A DNA stretch of 53,440 nt from an uncultured Eubacteriales bacterium (GTDB taxonomy: Bacteria > Bacillota > Clostridia > Oscillospirales > CAG-272): positions 1-53,440 of the forward strand of contig CABPZV010000001.1 of NCBI GenBank assembly GCA_902462015.1, read 5' to 3'. This document shows, piece by piece, positions 17,714 to 26,716 of this stretch. How positions within the stretch are numbered: the stretch's first letter is position 1; each line of letters starts with the position of its first letter. Both the position numbers and the translations under genes were made by a program. The notes beneath the pieces are model-generated. The model searched no databases. It saw nothing but the letters and a program-made list of their open reading frames with translations, and was not told the DNA's origin.

Positions 17714-19411
17714 TCAGCCCCCTCTTGCCTCGATAATATTTCTTGCATGCTCGGCTGACGTTTTTGCAAACAGGTTGTAGCCGTCGCTCTTAGCGACGAA
17801 ATAATAATAATCCGTTTCCGCGGGATACAATGCCCAGGTTATTGCACTGAAGCTTGGATTTGTAATAGGTCCAGCAGGCAATCCTTTTCGCGTATACGTA
17901 TTATACGGGGTGTCAATTTGGTTATCCTCAGGTGTAACCGTCTCCTTGCGTTCTGCAAGACCGTACAGTGTCGTCGCGTCACTCTGCAGAAAGCCCTTAG
18001 TTTCATATGAAGGATTGTTCAGACGGTTATGAAATACTGACGAAATCCAGCCGTATTCCGATTCATACTTTGCTTCCATCTGAATCATCGACGCAAGAGT
18101 GACAATTTGATCGACCGTCATTCCTTTCTCCCGGCATGCATCCCTGTATTCATCCGGAAAAATTCCGGAAAATCTGTCGAGAAGCTTATATATGATAGAT
18201 ATCTCGCTGGCGTTGTTGTAAAAATAATATGTGTCGGGATACAGATATCCTTCGAGGCGATATTTTCTTTCAGGGTTTGATTCAAGCTCATCAAGGAACC
18301 AATAGCCTTCAAAATTATAGTTTTGGATTGCATCAATAAAGCCGTCCCTTGTTCCCAGTCCGTTTGACGTAAACAAATCAATGATCTGATCAACTGTATA
18401 TCCTTCCGGGATCGTTATAGACAGTACTGTAACTTCTGCTGCCTGCTCATGAAATGTTTTACGGAGATCGTCAAAGTTCATGGAAGGTTTAACCGTGTAA
18501 GTTCCGGCGACATAAGGTTTGTCGTCGTGACGCAGCGATGCGTACAATTTAAAAATTCCGGGATATTTTATAACGCCGTTCTTCTTTAAAAGTGACGCAA
18601 GCTCTGACGTAGATGTGTTTTCATCAATAGTTATCTCTATTTCCGCATCACTTTTTACGAAAGCAAATACATCGTTTCCTATCTGTATGCCATAATATCC
18701 TATAAGACCGGCTATTACAAATACAGATACTATATAAATCACTGCCTTAAGCACACTTGAAAGCGCAGAGCCTTTATAGTTATCTGATTTTCCTTTACTG
18801 CTCTTTCCTTTGCCTGTCCTGCCGCGTGGAGGAGTTGCTCTTCCGGCTAAATAATTTTTTGGAACAGGACGCTGCTGTATTGTAGCCGACATGTCAGATT
18901 CCCCTGAACGGCTTCTTATCTGAGGAACCTTGCTATAATAAGATGTAGCGGCCGAATCTGCATGAGACGGACTATTAGATATACGCCCGGATCCCGGATG
19001 AGCCGGGTTTATAGGATGAGTCTGGTCAACCGTTTTTTTGTTTATTGTACGGCCGGCAGACTGGAGCGGAATTTGAGTCCGGCGTCCCGTGTATTCGCCT
19101 CTCACAGCAGACGGGACATTTCTTTTTTGCTCCTGTATCGGCTTTTTTATTTCTCTCTGAGGTGTTCTCATCTGCGATACTGAGGAACTCTCATTTTCGG
19201 ATGGAACTTGCTTCTGTTGAATTTTAGGTATTGCTTTTGTCTCCGCATTAAGCTCATAACTGCTATTCTCTGTTGAATTATTTATCCTCGTATTTTGAGA
19301 AGTTTCACTGCTCTGCGGTTCATTCCGTTTTACAACCCTCAGAAAAAGGTCTTCCATTTCCTCGCTGTCATCCGATGATGAATCAAAATTTTCATTGTAT
19401 TTATTATCCAT
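17714..19411 (-). CDS. mltG: Endolytic transglycosylase MltG (YceG-like)
   Basis: MltG cleaves nascent peptidoglycan strands and sets glycan length. The 565-aa product has a long low-complexity cytoplasmic region (1-215, rich in Ser, Asn, Arg, Pro), one transmembrane helix (about 220-241) and the YceG domain. Its motifs are EGYLYPDTYYF (387-397), the catalytic-region Glu in MIQMEAKYESE (E446), LQSDATTLYG and YNTYTRKGLPAGPI. The N-terminal region of over 200 residues is much longer than in E. coli and may bind divisome partners; this is inference. It is followed by mscS and preceded by the CPBP protease gene. Confidence 0.94.
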   Translation of the reverse strand: MDNKYNENFDSSSDDSEEMEDLFLRVVKRNEPQSSETSQNTRINNSTENSSYELNAETKAIPKIQQKQVPSENESSSVSQMRTPQREIKKPIQEQKRNVPSAVRGEYTGRRTQIPLQSAGRTINKKTVDQTHPINPAHPGSGRISNSPSHADSAATSYYSKVPQIRSRSGESDMSATIQQRPVPKNYLAGRATPPRGRTGKGKSSKGKSDNYKGSALSSVLKAVIYIVSVFVIAGLIGYYGIQIGNDVFAFVKSDAEIEITIDENTSTSELASLLKKNGVIKYPGIFKLYASLRHDDKPYVAGTYTVKPSMNFDDLRKTFHEQAAEVTVLSITIPEGYTVDQIIDLFTSNGLGTRDGFIDAIQNYNFEGYWFLDELESNPERKYRLEGYLYPDTYYFYNNASEISIIYKLLDRFSGIFPDEYRDACREKGMTVDQIVTLASMIQMEAKYESEYGWISSVFHNRLNNPSYETKGFLQSDATTLYGLAERKETVTPEDNQIDTPYNTYTRKGLPAGPITNPSFSAITWALYPAETDYYYFVAKSDGYNLFAKTSAEHARNIIEARGG

Positions 19412-19471
19412 AAGTATTTTTCCTGTTGTTAGTATAGATTAACTTCGAAGTATAATAAATTCTCCGAATGT

Positions 19472-21175
19472 TTATAACATTTTAATCAGAATTCCAATAA
19501 TAAAAATTACAAAGCATACAATAAAGGAAGGCGATGAAAACGCTGCCCAAATCAGCACGCGTGTACTTTCACTTCTGACATCACGCTTCGGGGTTGGCTC
19601 TCCGGACGTTCCTCTGTTGTAATAAAGCCTTTCAGCCTCAGCAAAGAAAAGCGTCAGAAAAAGAAAAGCCAGCGATATTACTACAAAAGCAAGAAGTATC
19701 CGATAGTCTGAGTTCATCAGACTGACTATGTATCTTTCGGTAAAAACGTCGAGCAGTCTGTAAACTACGCTTGTAATCATTGACGCTATTACCGAGCCGG
19801 TCATAACGGAAACGTAAACAAGAATCATTCCTATTATAAAATATACAGGCATCCGGGTTAGGCTTGTCTGTATGAACGCATACAGGACTGAACTTATAAC
19901 CGCTGCACTCAAATATCCGAATTTGTCAGAAACATATTCGCCGAACACAACTGAACGGAAAATAAATTCTTCCGAAACAGCAGGTATCAGAACAAAGGTT
20001 ATAATCATATAAACAATATCAGATACTGAAGTGAAAGATGAAATGTTTACGTATGACGCGTATTCGGCAAATCCACTGTCATAAATTCCTAATTTAATAT
20101 AAAGAAGTTTAAATGAAGCAGATATGAAAAGCAGTAAAAATGCGGTAAGAACAGTAAAATAAAGTTTGTCCGGATTAATTCCTACCAGACGAAGGTTAGA
20201 TATATCATTTCCGCGGCGAAGCTTACAATAAAAAATTGCAGGAATTAATAAAATTATTATCTGAAGTACGGCAAGTGATAGATATATATTATCCCGGCGT
20301 TCAAGCGAAGAAATGCTTAACTTTGACATTACAATCAGCAGGGCCGATATAACTGCGACAAGTGCAGGCGCATACATACACGCTTTTGATACTATAACCG
20401 GCTTTACTATGACCTCGGCCTCTATTTCACCTGCTTCGTTCTGACCGGGCTCGGTATCAGGTTCAGTTTTTTCTTTATTGTCGACTGTCCATCCGAAATT
20501 GAAAAGCTGAGATATTTTTTTTTCTTCTGTCGTGTTATTATCTTCGTCTGTATCTAAAGATTCGGGATTCTGTACAGTTTCAATCTTCTGATTTTGACCG
20601 CCTTCTCCGTTTTCTTCGTCCTTTTCAGACTCCAATACGGCTTTGTCGAAGACAACGCCGGTTTGCGTTCCGTTTTCATCTACATCTGACAGATCCGAGC
20701 CTGCTTTTTTATCAGGCGCATCACTTTTAGAAACATCGACTGAAGCTTCCTGCTGAATATTTTTCAAAGCCGCTGAGTATCTTAAAATCAGCGGTACCTC
20801 ATCCTGTTTTTTTTCTTCTTCTATTTTTACGTGTAAATCAGAATTTCGTTGCGACTTATTTTCCCGCTGTGCAATTTTTTTGTCTACCTCGGCAAGCTTT
20901 GTTTTTACAAATAAATCTATCGTTTCGCTTTTTTCAGCCGTCACTCTTTCAAGAGTTTCGGCCATATTCCTGCGAAGCAGTTCCGCATGTTCCGAAGAAG
21001 TATTATCCGATTCTTTTTCAAGCTTTGAATCTGTGTTTGCAGATATTGACGTGCTGTCCGTCTTCGGCTTTGCCGAAAACTCCAGATTTTCATGCTCTTT
21101 CAGCGTTAAAGCTTGTCCAGATTCGTTATTTTCTTTAGATTTAATACCGAATTTTTTAATACGGTCGCTTAACAT
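19472..21175 (-). CDS. CPBP-family intramembrane metalloprotease with long acidic N-terminus
   Basis: The C-terminal half (about 260-567) is polytopic and carries the CPBP (CAAX protease/bacteriocin-processing) motif SEEFIFR (about 400-406), a Glu pair and Arg matching the EExxxR signature. The first 250 residues are hydrophilic, Glu/Lys/Asp-rich and probably disordered or coiled coil. That is unusual for the family, whose members are mostly around 220-300 aa. The substrate is unknown. GAGGA precedes the ATG, and it lies 13 bp after the cyclo-ligase gene within the same operon. Confidence 0.88.
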   Translation of the reverse strand: MLSDRIKKFGIKSKENNESGQALTLKEHENLEFSAKPKTDSTSISANTDSKLEKESDNTSSEHAELLRRNMAETLERVTAEKSETIDLFVKTKLAEVDKKIAQRENKSQRNSDLHVKIEEEKKQDEVPLILRYSAALKNIQQEASVDVSKSDAPDKKAGSDLSDVDENGTQTGVVFDKAVLESEKDEENGEGGQNQKIETVQNPESLDTDEDNNTTEEKKISQLFNFGWTVDNKEKTEPDTEPGQNEAGEIEAEVIVKPVIVSKACMYAPALVAVISALLIVMSKLSISSLERRDNIYLSLAVLQIIILLIPAIFYCKLRRGNDISNLRLVGINPDKLYFTVLTAFLLLFISASFKLLYIKLGIYDSGFAEYASYVNISSFTSVSDIVYMIITFVLIPAVSEEFIFRSVVFGEYVSDKFGYLSAAVISSVLYAFIQTSLTRMPVYFIIGMILVYVSVMTGSVIASMITSVVYRLLDVFTERYIVSLMNSDYRILLAFVVISLAFLFLTLFFAEAERLYYNRGTSGEPTPKRDVRSESTRVLIWAAFSSPSFIVCFVIFIIGILIKML

Positions 21176-21188
21176 TATAAATCCTCAA

Positions 21189-21782
21189 TTATTTAGTGTT
21201 AATTGCTGTAATTCCCTTTTCCGTAATCAAAACGTCTGCTGACAAATCATATTTTCCGCGCGGAACTTTATCGATAATAAAATCATTATAAGCAATACCT
21301 ATCTTTGTTCCTGAAAAAGAGGGAAGATATCTGTCATAAAAACCCTTTCCATAGCCGATACGGAACCCCTCCTTGTCATAAACTATGGCCGGGATAACAC
21401 ACACTGCAGGCCTTGAATCCAATTCCGGATCGTATGCCGGAAGTGTATCAGGCGGTTCTGACATTCCGAAAGCTCCGTTCTGATTAAGGCCATCGAGTGA
21501 ATTGATAAAATGAAACTGCATACTGCGGTCTTCTTTTCTGCATTTTGGAAGAGCTACCTTTTTTCCCTCGCTCAGCGCCTGCACAATTACACTTTTTATA
21601 TCAACTTCGTCTTTACACGGATAATACATTAAAATAATATCTGAGTACCGGTAGGACGCAAGGGAAAGTAAAAATGAACAAATTTTATCATCACGCTCTT
21701 TTTTTATGTCAGCAGGAAGCATACGGCGTCTGTTTATATATCTTTCACGCAACCTGCATTTTTTTGCTCTGAGTTCATACAT
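21189..21782 (-). CDS. 5-formyltetrahydrofolate cyclo-ligase
   Basis: This enzyme converts 5-formyl-THF to 5,10-methenyl-THF with ATP, returning storage folate to the one-carbon pool. The 197-aa form (MYELRAKKCRLRERY...) has the N-terminal basic helix, YPCKDEVDI, and the nucleotide-binding signature GYGKGFYDRYL near residue 150. The ATG at 21782 is preferred: it directly follows the DJ-1 gene stop, whereas the ATG at 21821 would overlap that gene by 35 bp. The gene is also known as fthC or mthfs. Confidence 0.92.
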   Translation of the reverse strand: MYELRAKKCRLRERYINRRRMLPADIKKERDDKICSFLLSLASYRYSDIILMYYPCKDEVDIKSVIVQALSEGKKVALPKCRKEDRSMQFHFINSLDGLNQNGAFGMSEPPDTLPAYDPELDSRPAVCVIPAIVYDKEGFRIGYGKGFYDRYLPSFSGTKIGIAYNDFIIDKVPRGKYDLSADVLITEKGITAINTK

Positions 21783-21786
21783 ATTT

Positions 21787-22341
21787 TTAAAAATCCCCGC
21801 GAGCGTGTATTGCCGCCGCAATTTTATCAGCGCTGTCTCTTCCGCGAAGCGCGCACACTAATTCAAGTCCAAATTCGACCGACGCACCCATACCTATAGC
21901 AGTAATGACATTTCCATCCCGTACTATATCTTTCCCTGATATTATCGCTCCTTTTAAAGAGCTTTCATATCCCGGATAACATGTTGCATGCTTTCCGTTA
22001 AGGAGCCCAAGCTCTCCAAGAATAAACGGCGCGGCGCAGATTGCAGCGATTTTGCCGCCTGCAGCGGCGTTTTTGCACAAAAGAGAAGCAAGTCGCTTAT
22101 CTTTAGACAGATTCATAGCTCCCGGCATTCCCCCCGGAAGCATGAGCATTTCGGGAAGTTCATCAATTTTAAGCTGTTCAAAACTCATATCTGCCTTTAC
22201 CGTAATATTATGAGAACCGGTCACATATTCTCCGTCAGGCACAGACACGGTCAAAACGTCAATTCCTGCGCGCCGCATAATATCTGTCGGGCAAAGAGCC
22301 TCAATTTCTTCAAATCCATCCGCTAAAAATACATATACCAT
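21787..22341 (-). CDS. DJ-1/PfpI family protein
   Basis: The 184-aa single-domain protein of the DJ-1/ThiJ/YajL clade has the nucleophile-elbow Cys in AICAAPFILGE (C102) and the conserved acidic residue in GFEEIEA (E14). Family members are described as deglycases, glyoxalases or chaperones; which applies here is unknown. The length matches YajL and human DJ-1. It is positioned between the CpXC gene and the cyclo-ligase gene, whose start is 4 bp from this stop. Confidence 0.92.
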   Translation of the reverse strand: MVYVFLADGFEEIEALCPTDIMRRAGIDVLTVSVPDGEYVTGSHNITVKADMSFEQLKIDELPEMLMLPGGMPGAMNLSKDKRLASLLCKNAAAGGKIAAICAAPFILGELGLLNGKHATCYPGYESSLKGAIISGKDIVRDGNVITAIGMGASVEFGLELVCALRGRDSADKIAAAIHARGDF

Positions 22342-22400
22342 TTTGAAGTAAGTCCTTTTCTTTTCGGAGCTGGATTTTTACAACTCCAGCACACAAACAT

Positions 22401-23072
22401 TTATTTTAAATCCAATTCATCTATATGAAGAAAAGCATTTGCAGCGATAGGGTCGCCAATTTTTACTGCCGTGCTTGCCTGACAGGTATCACAGTATATC
22501 AATACTGTATCATGCTCACGCCCGACAAGATCAAATTTATAGGTGCGCGAGGTTCCATCCGGACAATTGCAACGAATTTTATTCTCCTCTTCAAGCTCGG
22601 TCAGAATAAAATTTATAATGTCAAACGTCTGAATATCATCTTCGCGCGAGATACCCTCATCCGTTGTTTCTTCTCCTCTAAGTGTCTGAAGACTTTCAGC
22701 TCCTGCCTTTTCAAGAATCTCTGCCAGAATCTCTCCGGACTTCTCCAAGGCAGCGCGGACAGCGTCTTCTTTACCGATAAAGCATATATCCAGCCCGGTG
22801 TACTGGCACGCCAAAGCAAAGACATCCTTATCATAAAAAGAATTTTCACTCAGTACAAAGGTATGTGGCCTGGGGCATATCGTACAAGGCACGGACAGAC
22901 GTATCTTGCTGTCTTTGGAATAGGTTATTGTCATCTCGCTCTTATGACAGGCAGGGCATTTTAGTTTGAAATGATCTCCGCTGAGTGAAAACACCCCGAC
23001 AATACTCATAACGGCGGTTCCGCATACCGGACAGCGATATGCAATTGTTGTCTGCTTGGGATTCAGTACCAT
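22401..23072 (-). CDS. CpXC-type zinc-ribbon protein of unknown function
   Basis: The 223-aa soluble protein opens with paired CxxC knuckles (C14/C17 and C39/C42), then C63/C66. Further cysteines lie near the C-terminus (RCNCPDG, YCDTC), suggesting one or two structural zinc sites. The middle is helical and Glu-rich. The arrangement resembles the CpXC domain group, whose role is unknown. It begins after AAAGGAA and lies second in the minus-strand operon. Confidence 0.65.
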   Translation of the reverse strand: MVLNPKQTTIAYRCPVCGTAVMSIVGVFSLSGDHFKLKCPACHKSEMTITYSKDSKIRLSVPCTICPRPHTFVLSENSFYDKDVFALACQYTGLDICFIGKEDAVRAALEKSGEILAEILEKAGAESLQTLRGEETTDEGISREDDIQTFDIINFILTELEEENKIRCNCPDGTSRTYKFDLVGREHDTVLIYCDTCQASTAVKIGDPIAANAFLHIDELDLK

Positions 23073-23114
23073 TTTCCTGAAATTCCGTTCCTTTCGTTTG
23101 TTGATGTCCGGCGT

Positions 23115-23233
23115 GTAACTAAAAGCAAGATATTCCCTGCCTGATAAAGACGGCGGGTGCCGCTTACTTTTTTACGGTGGGTGGTACGATCGACCACTGA
23201 AACGTTGAATGATGGGCTCTCGGCCTTATTGAA
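23115..23233 (-). repeat. Decayed copy of the intergenic repeat (copy 7)
   Basis: The same block order as copies 2, 4 and 6 can be read with many substitutions: TAACT, GCAAGAT, TCCCTGC, GGCGGGT, TTAC, GTGGG-G-TAC-ATC, CCACTGA and the end CCTTATTGAA. The central hairpin has decayed. It lies between the stop of the first operon gene (23237) and the CpXC gene. Confidence 0.55.
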
Positions 23234-23236
23234 GCC

Positions 23237-24085
23237 TTATTCTGCTGCGGTGTATACAGCAGTCTCAGATTCCTCTTCCTTCACGTTTACTCTATTGGTT
23301 CCAACAGCATTTTCGACTTTTGTTAAACCGTTGGCCGGGACGCCGGTATAAGCTTCCGTATTGCTTATTTTATGCGTTTCAAGCGAAGATAATTCATTAT
23401 AAATAACAATCTCTCTCCACGGGGCTAATTCACCGTCACCGTTTCCGATTATTTGCACTTCCCCCGGCGTTATATCGCGTGCCCGGAAAATTGCAAGAGA
23501 CAATCCGCCGACAGAATCGGTTGGTACATCGTCAAAAATGAGTCTTCTAAAGCTGTGAAGAGCGCTTGAATCGCTTATATAGCTGTAGCTGTCATACACA
23601 TTTCCCTCGCTGTCGTATAGAATATAGATAAACGGCTCCGCGCTGTAAATACCGTATTTATCCTCGACAGTTTCCGTCGCTTCGCTTTCCGCCGTTTCAT
23701 CTCCGGCATATTCAGATTCAAGATAGCGAAGCGTGCTGTTGTTGTAGCTTATTGTAATCTGCCACTGATTTGCAGACGGTATGGCAATAACACTGTCTGC
23801 AAAGAAATATCCGTCCTCCGTATAATAAGACTGTATCTTACAGTCATACGCAGAAAAACTGTCCTCACTGTTTTCATATGCCTGTATAGTACGGTCAGTC
23901 CATATCAGCCTTTTCAGCTCTTCCGGAGTACGCTGCTCACACATTCTGAGAGCGAATGCTGCGAGCATCAGAATTATGCATGCAAGAACCAGCCATTTTA
24001 AAAACTTACCTAAAAAAACTAAAAGCTTCGGAGGCTTTTTATATTCTTCTATATCATCAAGTTCATTAACCTTTTTATTTTTCAT
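23237..24085 (-). CDS. Single-pass membrane protein of unknown function
   Basis: Starting from the ATG at 24085 (MKNKKVNELDDIEEYKKPPK) the product is 282 aa. It has a short basic/acidic cytoplasmic N-terminus, one strong transmembrane helix (about 25-46, LKWLVLACIILMLAAFALRM) and a large extracytoplasmic domain rich in Ser, Asp, Glu and Tyr. I do not recognise a family. The same frame stays open upstream to 24238, but that stretch falls in the untranslated leader just after the -10 box and includes a repeat remnant, so the longer form is not favoured. It is the first gene of the operon ending with mscS. Confidence 0.75.
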   Translation of the reverse strand: MKNKKVNELDDIEEYKKPPKLLVFLGKFLKWLVLACIILMLAAFALRMCEQRTPEELKRLIWTDRTIQAYENSEDSFSAYDCKIQSYYTEDGYFFADSVIAIPSANQWQITISYNNSTLRYLESEYAGDETAESEATETVEDKYGIYSAEPFIYILYDSEGNVYDSYSYISDSSALHSFRRLIFDDVPTDSVGGLSLAIFRARDITPGEVQIIGNGDGELAPWREIVIYNELSSLETHKISNTEAYTGVPANGLTKVENAVGTNRVNVKEEESETAVYTAAE

Positions 24086-24195
24086 TTTAATATCCACTCT
24101 TTCAAATCCGGACTGCCGGCGCGACGCAAAAAATTCGATGAACTGTATATTTTCTAAGATTAGAATAAGCTGCAGGAAAAGCTGTGTACTTTTAA

Positions 24196-24231
24196 TATAA
24201 CTAAATGAAAATGTCCCGTCTGTCAGGACGG
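24196..24231 (-). repeat. Possible terminal remnant of the intergenic repeat (copy 8)
   Basis: TATAACT ... AAAATGTCCCG matches the TATAACTTAGGCAAGATGTCCC end of the family, especially copy 1. A small CCGTC/GACGG hairpin follows. Only about 36 bp remain, directly downstream of the -10 box of the minus-strand promoter. Confidence 0.4.
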
Positions 24232-24240
24232 TGTTCATTT

Positions 24241-24269
24241 ATTATATCACAATAAAATGCCATATTCAA
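24241..24269 (-). promoter_or_regulatory. Promoter of the 24085-16832 operon
   Basis: On the minus strand TTGAAT (24264-24269), a 17-bp spacer and TATAAT (24241-24246) precede a leader of about 150 nt. Confidence 0.8.
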
Positions 24270-24298
24270 GTTATTAAATCAAAATTAATAGGTTCTTC

Positions 24299-24327
24299 TT
24301 GAAAAATTATCCTCTGTGTGATATAAT
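24299..24327 (+). promoter_or_regulatory. Promoter of the aminotransferase-trpS operon
   Basis: TTGAAA (24299-24304), a 17-bp spacer and TATAAT (24322-24327). It is divergent from the promoter at 24241-24269, with about 30 bp between the two. Confidence 0.8.
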
Positions 24328-24436
24328 AGTAAAAATCATATGGTTTACTGTCGTTAAGTTTGTTTTAATATTTGATTTTATGTTATTAGAAACCTTCGAG
24401 AAACATGCATCAGCTTAGAAAGGAATGTTCTCTGTA

Positions 24437-25624
24437 ATGAACTACACTTTTTCCAATAAACTTGCAAATTTGAAGCCTTCGGCCATAAGGGAAATATTCA
24501 AGAGCCTAACTGATCCTGAAATTATTGCTTTCGCTGCCGGAAATCCGTCTGCCGAATCTTTCCCGGTTGAATTTATAAAAAATGAAAGTGCGCGTATATT
24601 CAGAGAGGAACCGGTAACGGCACTTCAGTACGGAACGACCGAAGGATATCCTCCATTGCGCGAAGCGGTAGCACAGCGTCTTAAAAACCGGTTCGGGTGC
24701 GGAAAAGATTTTGACAGCACGGTAATTGTATCCGGAGGACAGCAGGGAATAGAGCTGACCTGCAAAGCCTTCTGCAATGAAGGCGATGTGGTAATATGTG
24801 AAAACCCGAGCTTTATCGGAGCTCTCAATGCTTTTCGGTCAAACGGGGTCAGACCGGCCGGCGTACGGGTAGAACAGGACGGTATTGGCATAGATGAGCT
24901 TAACCGGGTAATCTCATCCGAACCTAATGCAAAGCTTTTATATCTTATTCCTACCTTTCAAAATCCGTCCGGCATCACTATGTCGGCCGAAAAGCGCCGT
25001 ATTGTCTATGATATTGCAAAAAAACATAATTTGATTATAATAGAAGACAATCCATACGGTGAGCTTCGTTTTTCTGGAGAAGAAATTCCTACAATCAAAA
25101 GTATTGACGATGATGGAATTGTAGTTTACTGCGGATCCTTTTCAAAAATTCTCTCCGCCGGAATTCGGGTCGGTTTTGTACAGGCGCATTCGGATATTAT
25201 CTCTAAAATTGTAGTGGCAAAGCAGGTTGAGGATGTTCACACAAATATGTTTGCACAGCTTATATGCAACAGCTTTATGCAGAACTTTGATATGGACGGG
25301 CATATTTCGGGTGTGAGAAAGCTGTACCGCGAGAAGTGCTCGCTTATGCTGAATACAATGGATTCGGAAATGCCGGAGGAAGTAACCTACACTCGTCCGG
25401 AAGGCGGACTTTTTTTGTGGTGTACCTTTCCGGAGTCGGTATCTGTTCCTGAGCTTACCGAGAGGCTGCTCGATAAAAAGGTGGCGGTAGTTCCGGGAAC
25501 GGCATTTAACTGCGACACCGAAATGCCGACCGATTCTATAAGACTTAATTATTCTACTCCTTCATGCGAACAGATTGAACGCGGAATTAAAATTCTTGCT
25601 TCCGAAGTCCGCAAAATGCTTTGA
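24437..25624 (+). CDS. PLP-dependent class I/II aminotransferase (2-aminoadipate/MocR-like clade)
   Basis: The 395-aa fold-type I transaminase has FAAGNPSAESFP near the N-terminus, NPSG (N176), DNPYGE (D204, Y207) and the Schiff-base lysine in GSFSKIL (K237). Overall it resembles the LysN / 2-aminoadipate aminotransferase and MocR catalytic domain group, without a GntR domain. The amino acid substrate cannot be fixed. The ATG at 24437 has AAAGGA 12 bp upstream; an ATG at 24425 would overlap that site. trpS follows 49 bp downstream, probably in the same transcript. Confidence 0.9.
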   Translation: MNYTFSNKLANLKPSAIREIFKSLTDPEIIAFAAGNPSAESFPVEFIKNESARIFREEPVTALQYGTTEGYPPLREAVAQRLKNRFGCGKDFDSTVIVSGGQQGIELTCKAFCNEGDVVICENPSFIGALNAFRSNGVRPAGVRVEQDGIGIDELNRVISSEPNAKLLYLIPTFQNPSGITMSAEKRRIVYDIAKKHNLIIIEDNPYGELRFSGEEIPTIKSIDDDGIVVYCGSFSKILSAGIRVGFVQAHSDIISKIVVAKQVEDVHTNMFAQLICNSFMQNFDMDGHISGVRKLYREKCSLMLNTMDSEMPEEVTYTRPEGGLFLWCTFPESVSVPELTERLLDKKVAVVPGTAFNCDTEMPTDSIRLNYSTPSCEQIERGIKILASEVRKML

Positions 25625-25673
25625 TTTCTGTAATCATGAGATTTAGCTGAAGTCAGAAAGGGTTTTATTACTA

Positions 25674-26687
25674 ATGAATGACGAAATAACAAAACAAGAG
25701 AAAAAAATAATTTTTTCCGGAATTCAGCCCAGCGGTATACTTACGCTCGGTAATTATCTCGGAGCGCTTAGGAATTGGGTTGCACTTCAGGATGAGTATA
25801 GCTGTATTTACTGTGTTGTAAATATGCATGCAATTACGGTACACCAGGTTCCTGCTGAGCTAAGAAAGCATACATATGAAGCTTTGGCTGTATACTTAGC
25901 CGCAGGAATTGATCCTCAGAAAAGCATTTTGTTTGTTCAGAGTCATGTACCGGCTCATGCGGAGCTCGGATGGGTCCTTGACTGCAATACTATGTTCGGG
26001 GAGCTCTCACGAATGACACAATTCAAGGATAAGAGTTCAAAGAACGGAAACAATATTAATGCGGGACTGTTTACTTATCCTTCTCTGATGGCCGCGGATA
26101 TACTTCTGTATCAGGCTTCGCTTGTTCCTGTCGGCCAGGATCAGAAACAGCACGTAGAGCTTGCGCGTGATGTTGCAGAGCGATTTAACAGAAATTACGG
26201 CGATACATTCACGGTTCCGGAGCCTTATATTCCCCAAACCGGCATGAGAATTATGTCACTCTGTGACCCGGCTAAAAAAATGAGTAAATCGGATTCAAAT
26301 CCAAATGCATATATTGCAATTCTTGACAGCCGTGATGATATTATAAGAAAGTTCAAACGTGCGGTTACCGATTCCGATGCGGTAGTTTGCTTCAGAGAAG
26401 GTAAAGAGGGAATAAACAATCTTATGAGTATTTACTCCTGCTTTACTGGAAAATCGTTTAAAGAGATCGAGCGGGATTTTGACGGCCGCGGATACGGTGA
26501 CTTTAAGCTTGCCGTCGGAGAGGTTGTTGCAGACGGGCTTGCATCTCTTCATGCTGAATATGACAGACTTATTGCTGATAAGGCTTATTTGGAACAAATT
26601 ATGAAAACCGGTGCTGAATCGGCTTCACGTATAGCTGTCAGAACAATGCGAAAGGTATATAAAAAAATAGGATTTGTTCAGCTGTGA
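25674..26687 (+). CDS. trpS: Tryptophanyl-tRNA synthetase
   Basis: TrpS charges tRNA-Trp with tryptophan. The 337-aa class I synthetase has the HIGH-equivalent TLGNYLGAL (about 24-32) after SGIQPSG, and KMSKS (about 202-206, in KKMSKSDSNP). Length and motifs match the bacterial enzyme. No T-box leader was found upstream: the 49-bp gap to the aminotransferase gene is too short. Its stop overlaps a possible GTG of the next gene. Confidence 0.96.
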   Translation: MNDEITKQEKKIIFSGIQPSGILTLGNYLGALRNWVALQDEYSCIYCVVNMHAITVHQVPAELRKHTYEALAVYLAAGIDPQKSILFVQSHVPAHAELGWVLDCNTMFGELSRMTQFKDKSSKNGNNINAGLFTYPSLMAADILLYQASLVPVGQDQKQHVELARDVAERFNRNYGDTFTVPEPYIPQTGMRIMSLCDPAKKMSKSDSNPNAYIAILDSRDDIIRKFKRAVTDSDAVVCFREGKEGINNLMSIYSCFTGKSFKEIERDFDGRGYGDFKLAVGEVVADGLASLHAEYDRLIADKAYLEQIMKTGAESASRIAVRTMRKVYKKIGFVQL

Positions 26688-26716
26688 AGCTGTTCACCCA
26701 AGTTAAGGTAAATTTT

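Noticed and set aside
24086..24238. 51-residue N-terminal extension of the first gene of the envelope operon
   Set aside because: The extension begins 3 bp after the -10 box, has no ribosome binding site, and includes a repeat remnant. The internal ATG at 24085 better fits the membrane-protein start.
25625..25673. T-box leader for trpS
   Set aside because: The gap is only 49 bp, too short for a T-box, and no AGGGTGG-like T-box core is present.
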